From an uncultured Lachnospiraceae bacterium (GTDB lineage Bacteria > Bacillota > Clostridia > Lachnospirales > Lachnospiraceae), in assembly GCA_910586275.1 (NCBI GenBank), contig CAJUIM010000012.1:1-42122 (forward strand): DNA of 42,122 nt. The letters run 5' to 3'. The notes beneath the pieces were generated by a model that saw nothing but the letters and a program-made list of their open reading frames with translations, did not search any database and was not told the DNA's origin. The first letter of the stretch is position 1. Each line of letters opens with the position of its first letter. A program made the position numbers and the translations under genes. This document shows, piece by piece, positions 17,544 through 24,309 of this stretch.

Positions 17544-17701
17544 CAGCATCGGATATTATATAGTTGTTTTATGGACCGTCGGAAAACGCCGGTACTTAGT
17601 GAGGTATAAATCTGCCATAGGCTGATTTCGAACTTAGTACCGCTGCGTTTGACGCCGAGCGGAAGCGCGTCCTTAAAACAACTATATAATATCCAATGCG
17701 T
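17544..17701 (+). repeat. Palindromic intergenic element, type 2, complete copy (plus orientation)
   Basis: Arms TATTATATAGTTGTTTTA and TAAAACAACTATATAATA pair perfectly over 18 bases and extend to GGAC/GTCC with one mismatch. The core 17573-17672 is about 96 percent identical to that of the copy at 16875, but the arm sequence is different and still self-complementary. It sits inside the duplicated leader of the KdpD-like gene, about 45 bases before the predicted -35. Confidence 0.9.
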
Positions 17702-17719
17702 CCGCCCCGCATAACTTTC

Positions 17720-17736
17720 TTAACACTTTCTTAACC
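17720..17736 (+). promoter_or_regulatory. TTAACA direct repeat, candidate response-regulator box
   Basis: TTAACA (17720-17725) and TTAACC (17731-17736) lie in direct repeat with an 11-base period, about 10 bases upstream of the predicted -35 of the KdpD-like gene. Their form is that of a Bacillus PhoP box, but OmpR-type regulators in general bind such repeats, so the KdpE-like protein itself is another candidate. Confidence 0.35.
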
Positions 17737-17745
17737 CCCTGCTAT

Positions 17746-17773
17746 TTGTATTTCTTCCCGGTTATTATATAAT
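17746..17773 (+). promoter_or_regulatory. Predicted promoter of the KdpD/KdpE-like operon
   Basis: TTGTAT (17746-17751) and TATAAT (17768-17773) are separated by 16 bases. The -10 matches consensus fully. The leader to the start codon is about 100 bases, and GGAG lies nine bases before the ATG. Confidence 0.6.
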
Positions 17774-17881
17774 AAACCCATACCGATTCCATACCCCCCG
17801 TTCATAACGTACCCAGCAATACCCAATACCGGCTATCTAAGCCCCATACAGTAAACAACTTTCATAAAACGGAGAATTGCA

Positions 17882-18994
17882 ATGAAAACCACACATATAT
17901 TCCGCACTGCGCTAATTCCCGGCATCCGCACCAAAGATACTGCCGCCGGAAAACTGCACAGTGCCTGCATCACATTAATATTACTGCTTTTCGCCACAGC
18001 CCTTTCTTTTTTATACTTTAGGATTTCCCATAACTCAGCTAATGTGGCGCTTATCTATATTCTCACGCTGATATTGATTGCCCGTATGACCGACGGCTAT
18101 TTCTGGGGCATCTTTGCTGCTCTGACCGGTGTGATCTGTATAAACTTTTTGTTCACTTTTCCCTATTGGGCGCTGAATTTCACTTTGGCGGGATATCCTG
18201 TCACATTTATAGTGATGTTGGCTATCTCTCTGCTTACCAGTGCCACTACTACCCATATGAAACAGCAGATGCAGATTATCTCCGAACGGGAACGGCTGTT
18301 GGTGGAAGCGGAAAAAGAAAAGATGCGGGCCAACCTTCTGCGGGCTATTTCCCATGACCTGCGCACTCCTTTGACAAGCATTATCGGTGCCGGCACTTCT
18401 TATCTGGAAAACAGCAGTTACCTTAATGAACAGCAAAAACAGGGACTGGTTGCCCAAATTCTGGAAGACTCCAACTGGCTGCTGAATATGGTCGAAAATC
18501 TGCTGTCTGTCACCCGTATTCACGGCGGCTCGGCCAATGTGAATAAATCCTGGGAATCCGTGGAAGAAGTTCTCTCGGAAGCGGTTATCCGCCTGAAAAA
18601 GAGACTGCCGGATGCACGCATTACCGTGCAGGTTCCCGATGAGCTTCTTATGATTCCTATGGATGCCATACTCATTGAGCAGGTTCTCATTAATTTGCTG
18701 GAAAATGCGGTACTGCATTCCAAAAGCCAGCAGCCCGTTTCCTGCTATGTACAGGATTCTGCGGATTCCGTTTATTTCCATGTCAGGGATTACGGCATCG
18801 GCATTGCCTCGGATAAACAAAAGAATCTCTTCGATGGCACCGCCTATACGGGCAATCTGTCTTCGGACAGTTCCAAAGGGATGGGAATCGGGCTTTCCAT
18901 ATGCAAAACCATTATCACAGCCCATAAAGGGCATATAGACGCAGTGAACTGCGGACAAGGTACCGATTTCTATTTCTCCCTTCCGAAAGCATAG
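17882..18994 (+). CDS. KdpD-like sensor histidine kinase lacking the KdpD N-terminal domains
   Basis: The 370-residue protein has a four-helix DUF4118 membrane region at about 27-122, as in KdpD, then a HisKA domain with His158 in RAISHDLRTPL and an ATPase domain with boxes NLLENAVLHS, DYGIGIAS and GMGIGLS. Classical KdpD is near 900 residues and begins with KdpD/Usp-like cytoplasmic domains that are absent here. KdpD responds to potassium limitation or turgor; the signal of this short form is unknown. It is followed by its regulator, with no kdpFABC in the window. Confidence 0.88.
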   Translation: MKTTHIFRTALIPGIRTKDTAAGKLHSACITLILLLFATALSFLYFRISHNSANVALIYILTLILIARMTDGYFWGIFAALTGVICINFLFTFPYWALNFTLAGYPVTFIVMLAISLLTSATTTHMKQQMQIISERERLLVEAEKEKMRANLLRAISHDLRTPLTSIIGAGTSYLENSSYLNEQQKQGLVAQILEDSNWLLNMVENLLSVTRIHGGSANVNKSWESVEEVLSEAVIRLKKRLPDARITVQVPDELLMIPMDAILIEQVLINLLENAVLHSKSQQPVSCYVQDSADSVYFHVRDYGIGIASDKQKNLFDGTAYTGNLSSDSSKGMGIGLSICKTIITAHKGHIDAVNCGQGTDFYFSLPKA

Positions 18995-19029
18995 AACTCC
19001 GAGTTAAAATCAGAGCAGAAAGGAACAGA

Positions 19030-19761
19030 ATGAATACGAAAACACACATTGTCATTATAGAAGACGAGAAGAATATATGTAATTTCATGGCAACCACCCT
19101 GACCGCACAGGGCTATAAAGTATCCACCGCCGCCAACGGTGCCAATGGGCTGTCGCTTGTCACTTCATCCTGTCCCGATCTTATTTTGCTCGATCTGGGC
19201 CTGCCCGATATCGACGGCTTGGAAATTATCGAAAAAATACGCACTTGGGCAAGCATTCCGATTATAGTTATTTCGGCGCGGACGCAGGAGCATGAAAAAG
19301 TTTATGCTTTGGACAGCGGTGCCGACGATTATATCACTAAACCCTTCGGCCCTTCGGAACTGATGGCCAGAATACGCACGGCTTTGCGCCACGGCAACCG
19401 GCTGAATACCGATTCCCTGCTGGCTTTGCGCCCTTACCGAGCGGACGGGCTAGTCATAGACTTCGATAAGCATCTGATCACTTTGCAGGGAAACGAAATC
19501 CATCTGACACAGGTGGAATATAAAATCGTATCCTTATTGGCTCAGAATTCCGGAAGAGTCATGACTTACGCATCCATCATTTCCAATGTATGGGGTCCCT
19601 ATGCCGATGACAATAACCGCATTCTGCGGGTAAATATGGCAAATATCCGCCGCAAGCTGGAACAGAACCCGGCCGAACCCCATTACATTTTTACGGAAAT
19701 AGGAATTGGCTACCGAATGTTGGAAGATAAGCCGGAAAGCCAATGCGGCACTGTTTTCTAA
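19030..19761 (+). CDS. KdpE-like OmpR-family response regulator
   Basis: The 243-residue protein has a receiver domain with phospho-acceptor Asp55 in LILLDLGLPD and the switch residue Lys in DDYITKPFG. It has a C-terminal winged helix ending near FTEIGIGYRM, typical of KdpE. It starts 35 bases after the KdpD-like gene with AGAAAGGAACAG upstream, forming a two-component operon. The final four bases overlap the convergent copper ATPase gene. With kdpFABC absent here, its targets are unknown; neighbours suggest ion or metal stress, by inference only. Confidence 0.9.
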   Translation: MNTKTHIVIIEDEKNICNFMATTLTAQGYKVSTAANGANGLSLVTSSCPDLILLDLGLPDIDGLEIIEKIRTWASIPIIVISARTQEHEKVYALDSGADDYITKPFGPSELMARIRTALRHGNRLNTDSLLALRPYRADGLVIDFDKHLITLQGNEIHLTQVEYKIVSLLAQNSGRVMTYASIISNVWGPYADDNNRILRVNMANIRRKLEQNPAEPHYIFTEIGIGYRMLEDKPESQCGTVF

Positions 19762-19967
19762 CGGATTTCCACAACTTCGTATCCGGCTTCCGTAACAGTG
19801 TCTCTCAGTTCCTCCTCCGAAGGCGAGCCGCTCAGTTCTATGACTGCGCTTTTTTCCTCCAGGTTCATGACAACCGATGCCACCCCGTCCACTGCCTCCA
19901 ATGCTTTCTGTACTCTGGCAGTACAATGGCCGCATGCCATCCCTTCAATTATCATCGTCTTTGTCAT
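19758..19967 (-). CDS. Possible free CopZ-like copper chaperone from an internal start within copA
   Basis: Met832 of the ATPase frame begins MTKTMIIEGMACGHC, exactly how a stand-alone CopZ begins. It is preceded by AAGGAGGAAATTACT, a near-perfect ribosome binding site. The 69-residue product would be an HMA-fold copper chaperone delivering Cu(I) to the ATPase. The preceding bases (ATAGCATAAATAATAAGG) look like former intergenic DNA with stops in the other frames. Whether the cell makes a fusion, a free chaperone or both cannot be told from the sequence. Confidence 0.5.
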   Translation of the reverse strand: MTKTMIIEGMACGHCTARVQKALEAVDGVASVVMNLEEKSAVIELSGSPSEEELRDTVTEAGYEVVEIR

Positions 19968-22460
19968 AGTAATTTCCTCCTTATTATTTATGCTATAAAA
20001 ATCAATGTTTCCGTTCTCACCCGGCGGCACATTCTCCGCCTTATGCGCTTCTCCTCCTGCATGAATATCTCCATGCGCCTTCCCGTTTCTCTGCCCCTCC
20101 TTAAACCTACGCAGTCTCAGGGCATTGCCTACCACGCATACACTGCTCAGGCTCATGGCTGCGGCTCCGAACATAGGATTCAGCTTCAGCCCGAAAAGGG
20201 GATACAATACCCCCGCCGCCAGCGGAATACCTATGCTGTTATAAAAAAATGCCCAAAAGAGATTCTCTTTGATATTGCGTATTACCGCCCGGCTGAGCCG
20301 AATTGCCGTCACCGCATCCCTTAAGTCGTTCTTCATCAGAATAATATCCGCGCTTTCCAATGCCACGTCCGTCCCTGCCCCAATGGCAATCCCCACATCT
20401 GCGGAAGCCAGTGCCGGGGCATCGTTAATGCCGTCGCCTATCATGGCCACTTTTTTCCCCTGTTCTTTCAAAGTACGGATTTTCCGTTCCTTTTCATCGG
20501 GGAGAACCTCCGCAATTACCTCCGGTATGCCTAAGTTCTTTCGGACTGCCTCCGCCGTTTTGCGGTTATCCCCGGTCAGCATAATCACATGAATATGCAT
20601 TTTTTTCAGGGATTCAATAGCCGTCCTGGAAGATTCCTTTACCGTGTCTGCCACGGCTATCACAGCCTCCAGCTGCCCGGTTCCGGTTCCTGCCCGGCTT
20701 CCCAGCAGCAGCGGCGTCTTCCCGGCCTCTGCCAGTCGCTCCGTATCCTGTCTCTGCGCTTCCGTCAGGCGGATGCCTTTCTCATCCATAAATTTACGGT
20801 TTCCCACAAAATAGAGTTTTCCGTCCACAACGCCTTCAATGCCCTTTCCGAACACTGCCTGAAAATCCGTCACCTCCGGCAGTTTCAGCCCTCTCTTATC
20901 CGCTTCCGATACGATGGCATCTGCCAGCGGATGTTCACTGGGTTTTTCCAATGCCGCCGTCAGCATCAGAATGTTTTCCTGTGTCTCCCCGCCTCTATAA
21001 CAGATCATGTCCGTAACCCTCGGTTTCCCCTCCGTTATCGTTCCGGTCTTATCCAATACCACCGTATTTACATTTCTGGCTTCCTGCAATGCCTCGCCTG
21101 ACTTTATCAGAATGCCGAATCTGGCTCCCACGCCGGTGCCCACCATAATCGCCACCGGTGTAGCAAGACCCAGGGCACAAGGACAGGAAATAACCAATAC
21201 CGCTATCCCTGCCGACATGGCAAATTCAAACCCTGCTCCCGTCAGCAGCCATACCGCTGCCGTCACGAAAGCAATGCCAATCACCGCCGGAACGAAAACC
21301 CCTGCAATTTTATCCGCCAGCCTTGCAATCGGCGCTTTGGATGCGCTGGCCTCTTCCACCAGCCGGATAATCTGCGCCAACGTTGTGTCTTCCCCGACTT
21401 TTTCCGCCTGACAGCGCAATGCTCCCGCTTTGTTTACCGTGGCGGATACTACCTTATCGCCCGGCCCCTTCTCCACCGGGATGCTTTCTCCTGTAATTGC
21501 CGATTCGTCTACGCTGGAATTCCCCAGCAGCACTACGCCGTCCACCGGCACAAGGCTTCCCGGCTTCACCAGAAAAATATCCCCGGTTCTCACTTCCTCC
21601 GTAGGAACCTGCCGTTCGCTTCCGTCCGGCTGTACCAAAATCGCTGTTTTCGGCGACAGATCCATCAGTTTCGTAATGGCCGCGCTTGTCTTTCCTTTTG
21701 ACTTTGTCTCCAGATATTTCCCTACCGTAATCAAAGTCAGTATCGTACCTGCCGACTCAAAATAGATATCCATAGAATACCGCTCTGCCAAAGCCATATC
21801 CCCATGCCCCAAGCCGTATCCGATACGGAAAATCGCAAAAATCCCGTAAAACACCGCGGCTGAAGCCCCGATGGCAATCAGGCTGTCCATATTCGGATGC
21901 CCCCGGAATAACGTCCGGAATCCTACCCTGAAATACTTCTGATTGACATACAGAATAGGCAGCAGCAGCAAAAACTGAGAAAAGGCAAAAGCCACTGCAT
22001 TTTCCGTCCCATGGAATATTTCCTGCACCCAGCCGGGCACAGGCAGGCCGAACCACTCATAAAACATATGGTGCATGGAAATATACATCAGCGGAACCAG
22101 ACAGCCAACGGATATTCCCAGCCTCCATTTCATCGCCTTTTCTTCCTTCTCCGCCTCCCTTTCCAGCATACCTGCGCCGGCCTTGCCTTCCGAAAGTTCC
22201 TGGCTGCCCGTTCTTCCCTGGAATATCCTGTCCCCCGAACCGCTTCCTTTATATGACGGCGTTTTAAGGCTTGCTCCGTATCCTGCCTTTTCCACAGCCA
22301 CAATAATATCCTGCGTCTGTGCGTTTCCTTCTACTTTCATGGAATTAGTCAATAAATTTACGGCACAGGAATCCACTCCCGGCACCTTAGATACAGCCCT
22401 TTCCACCGCAGAACTGCATGCCGCACAGCTCATGCCGGTCACATTATACTGTTCCATCAT
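19758..22460 (-). CDS. copA: Copper-exporting P-type ATPase CopA with a fused C-terminal CopZ-like domain
   Basis: The 900-residue P1B ATPase exports Cu(I) across the membrane. In order it has an N-terminal HMA domain (CAAC at 12-15), TGES at 323-326, the CPC ion motif at 426-428, phosphorylated Asp470 in DKTGT, the HP motif at 510-511 and GDGINDAP at 675-682. The late membrane residues YN (740-741) and MSLSS (769-773) mark the copper type. A linker from about 786 leads to a second HMA domain with CGHC at 843-846. The linker contains an internal ribosome binding site. It follows csoR on the same strand, separated by 461 bases that carry a palindromic element. Confidence 0.93.
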   Translation of the reverse strand: MMEQYNVTGMSCAACSSAVERAVSKVPGVDSCAVNLLTNSMKVEGNAQTQDIIVAVEKAGYGASLKTPSYKGSGSGDRIFQGRTGSQELSEGKAGAGMLEREAEKEEKAMKWRLGISVGCLVPLMYISMHHMFYEWFGLPVPGWVQEIFHGTENAVAFAFSQFLLLLPILYVNQKYFRVGFRTLFRGHPNMDSLIAIGASAAVFYGIFAIFRIGYGLGHGDMALAERYSMDIYFESAGTILTLITVGKYLETKSKGKTSAAITKLMDLSPKTAILVQPDGSERQVPTEEVRTGDIFLVKPGSLVPVDGVVLLGNSSVDESAITGESIPVEKGPGDKVVSATVNKAGALRCQAEKVGEDTTLAQIIRLVEEASASKAPIARLADKIAGVFVPAVIGIAFVTAAVWLLTGAGFEFAMSAGIAVLVISCPCALGLATPVAIMVGTGVGARFGILIKSGEALQEARNVNTVVLDKTGTITEGKPRVTDMICYRGGETQENILMLTAALEKPSEHPLADAIVSEADKRGLKLPEVTDFQAVFGKGIEGVVDGKLYFVGNRKFMDEKGIRLTEAQRQDTERLAEAGKTPLLLGSRAGTGTGQLEAVIAVADTVKESSRTAIESLKKMHIHVIMLTGDNRKTAEAVRKNLGIPEVIAEVLPDEKERKIRTLKEQGKKVAMIGDGINDAPALASADVGIAIGAGTDVALESADIILMKNDLRDAVTAIRLSRAVIRNIKENLFWAFFYNSIGIPLAAGVLYPLFGLKLNPMFGAAAMSLSSVCVVGNALRLRRFKEGQRNGKAHGDIHAGGEAHKAENVPPGENGNIDFYSINNKEEITMTKTMIIEGMACGHCTARVQKALEAVDGVASVVMNLEEKSAVIELSGSPSEEELRDTVTEAGYEVVEIR

Positions 22461-22717
22461 AAATCCCTTCCTTTCCCGGCTGCCGATTTTCCGTCTTTCC
22501 GTCCATTCATACGTTTATTGCGTAAATTCCGGCCGGCTATTCATACATACTGTCCATTCATCCATTCCGCTGTCTCATTCCTTATTCTCTCATGCACTCC
22601 GCCGCCTCATTCATTCTTTTCTCATGCATCCCGCCATTTCATATTTTTCCTGCTTTCCCCTCTTATATTCCGCCTTTTCATCATATTACATGAAAAACGG
22701 CATATACTATTCTTTAC

Positions 22718-22861
22718 GCAACGTCATTAACTTAAGCCGCAGCCAAAGTCAGGCATCCCGTTTTTCGCCCGGATGTTCAAAAAACGCCGGCACTAAGGCA
22801 CGAACATACAGTGCCTTAGTGCCGATGGGTCTGCCCATATTTGCTCTGAAAACAGAACGTA
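22718..22861 (+). repeat. Palindromic intergenic element, type 1, 3'-truncated copy
   Basis: It begins CAACGTCATTAACTTAAGCC with GCAGCC and contains AAAACGCCGGCACTAAGGCAC, an apical loop and GTGCCTTAGTGCCG. Note GTGCCG rather than GTACCG, which restores pairing with CGGCAC. The GCGTTT strand, the GNRA hairpin and the right arm are lost or unrecognisable. It lies in the 461-base gap between csoR and copA, so if the two are cotranscribed the element is within the message. Confidence 0.8.
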
Positions 22862-22921
22862 AAGCAGTAAAACAATACACCGCGGCAGACTGCAGAAATG
22901 AATTTAATGACACATCCCAAG

Positions 22922-23230
22922 CTACTTCATCAGTTTCCGCAGTGTTTCCAACAGTTCCTCAATGGTTCCGTCCTTCCCGTCACGGATGTCATTTACCACG
23001 CAAGTCTTTATATGGTTTTCCAGCAGCTTTTTGTTAAAACCGTTCAAAGCCGCATTTACTGCGGCTACCTGTACAAGAATATCCGTACAGTATCTGTCTT
23101 CCTCCACCATTCCTTTAATTCCGCGAATCTGTCCCTCAATACGGTTCAGCCGGTGTATCAGATCTCTATATTCCTGTGCCGGACGTTCCTTCCTCTTATT
23201 CCCGCAGCATTCCTTCTTCTCCTCTTCCAT
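22922..23230 (-). CDS. csoR: CsoR-family copper-sensing transcriptional repressor
   Basis: The 102-residue all-helical protein belongs to the CsoR/RcnR (DUF156) family. The Cu(I) ligand set is complete: Cys48 (RYCTD), His73 and Cys77 (ENHIKTC). Arg/Lys-rich helix 1 (HRLNRIEGQIRGIKGMV) is the DNA-binding surface. Copper binding releases DNA and derepresses export. The ATG at 23230 follows GGAAGGA; a GTG four codons upstream is an alternative. A CsoR-type operator lies in its own promoter, and copA is the next gene on the strand. Confidence 0.93.
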   Translation of the reverse strand: MEEEKKECCGNKRKERPAQEYRDLIHRLNRIEGQIRGIKGMVEEDRYCTDILVQVAAVNAALNGFNKKLLENHIKTCVVNDIRDGKDGTIEELLETLRKLMK

Positions 23231-23253
23231 GATTCCTTCCACCCTCTTCCCAT

Positions 23254-23282
23254 ATTATATACCCCCCAAGGGTATAATGCAA
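23254..23282 (-). promoter_or_regulatory. csoR promoter with embedded CsoR operator
   Basis: On the minus strand, TTGCAT (23282-23277) and a perfect TATAAT (23259-23254) are 17 bases apart. The spacer is almost exactly the inverted repeat TATACCCCCCAAGGGTATA (23258-23276). This has the GC-tract palindrome TACCC-N-GGGTA known for CsoR operators, so repressor binding would block RNA polymerase. No second copy is seen directly before copA, which suggests csoR and copA share this promoter. Confidence 0.8.
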
Positions 23283-23288
23283 GCATAA

Positions 23289-24230
23289 TTATGGAAAATT
23301 TATCTCCATCTGACTCTCCTTCAGGGAACTTACCTTTCTCTCCGAAACACAGTCCTCCTTTGCAAGTTCCCCACACAGCAGCGGAGATGCCGCATCATGC
23401 AGCCGCCAATTCCGCAGTGCCTTTTCCGTATCGTCGTTGGCATAGCAGTAAAGGCAGCCATTCCGGCAAGTATTATACATGCCCACGTCAATGCTCTCCA
23501 TGCAGCCGCATTCCGCCCGCTGGTTCCTGTCCTTCCCCGCCCGAAGTCTGCATCCCACAATCCGTTCCGTCAGTTCTTTATCAATGCAGCTGCTGCGCCC
23601 TATCCCTGCAGCAGACAAATCCGCCTTTTCCGCACAGGCCATCACATTTATGCCGCTGCCGCCGGCTATTTCTGCCAGCTTCTTCCCAAAGACGGCCATT
23701 TCACTTTCCGTGGGAAAATAAGGACGTATGCTGTCCATACTTTTTCGTATTTTGGCATACATATCCAAGAAACTGATGACGCATCGGGACGTATGCCCCC
23801 GCAGGCTCTCTGCGATCTGCCGAAAGGCATTCAGATGATACTCCGGCGTATATCTGTCGGTAAAAATAATAGGGTCATATCTCCAAACCACTTTTTCCTT
23901 CCCGATTTTCTCCGCCAATTCTTTGAATATAGGAATCATGCAGTCCTTCTTATGCGGCACATTGCATTCCATATCCTTCCCATACCCTGTCAGCGTGAAC
24001 TGGAAATAATAGGGATACCCTTCCAGTTCCCCCAGCCTTGGCAGCATCGGGCCCGGATTCTTTGTCCAAAAGACAATGCAGTTCACAGTTTCCGGGGACA
24101 GCCATATTTTACTGACCTGATGCCGGTTCCTAGGATTACGCACATACACATACCCCTCTTTTATTCTGTTCAGAAACCAGTCCGAATAGTAATTGGGGAT
24201 ATCCGTCCTTCGGCTTACGCTCAATATCAT
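23289..24230 (-). CDS. DUF1848 family protein
   Basis: The 313-residue protein matches DUF1848. It starts ILSVSRRTDIPNYYSDWF and has VFWTKNPGPML near 53 and FQFTLTGYG near 78. A C-terminal cysteine cluster contains CGCMESIDVG and TCRNGCLYCYAND near 240-267, resembling an iron-sulfur or metal-binding site. Family function is unknown; a TIM-barrel, radical-SAM-like fold has been suggested by the cysteine motif, which I treat as inference. It sits upstream of csoR on the same strand, with the csoR promoter in the gap. Confidence 0.88.
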   Translation of the reverse strand: MILSVSRRTDIPNYYSDWFLNRIKEGYVYVRNPRNRHQVSKIWLSPETVNCIVFWTKNPGPMLPRLGELEGYPYYFQFTLTGYGKDMECNVPHKKDCMIPIFKELAEKIGKEKVVWRYDPIIFTDRYTPEYHLNAFRQIAESLRGHTSRCVISFLDMYAKIRKSMDSIRPYFPTESEMAVFGKKLAEIAGGSGINVMACAEKADLSAAGIGRSSCIDKELTERIVGCRLRAGKDRNQRAECGCMESIDVGMYNTCRNGCLYCYANDDTEKALRNWRLHDAASPLLCGELAKEDCVSERKVSSLKESQMEINFP

Positions 24231-24309
24231 AACGCCGCCCCCTTCTTCAATGCCGTTAAGTTAGGTTCCGGTTCCCCTACAGGAAGGATTCCTTTAGGCA
24301 AAGCCATTC

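Larger units (their letters stand above)
17173..17880. repeat. Tandemly duplicated, repeat-rich leader upstream of the KdpD-like gene
   Basis: A unit beginning ATTTTAGTTAAAAACCTAAC occurs at 17173-17394 and again from 17404. The second unit is interrupted by a type 2 palindromic element (17544-17701). After it the unit resumes, ending CTAAGCCCCATACAG just before the gene, as the first unit does near 17354-17368. The first unit carries only ATTACATTTATCCGATGCG at the matching place, which resembles an element end or an empty site. The DNA is strikingly C-rich on the plus strand, with few open frames. Confidence 0.8.

Noticed and set aside
17573..17672. Known ribozyme (twister, hammerhead, pistol) or group II intron domain V
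   Set aside because: The conserved bases I can recall for these classes do not match; only the GNRA loop is shared, which is too common to count.
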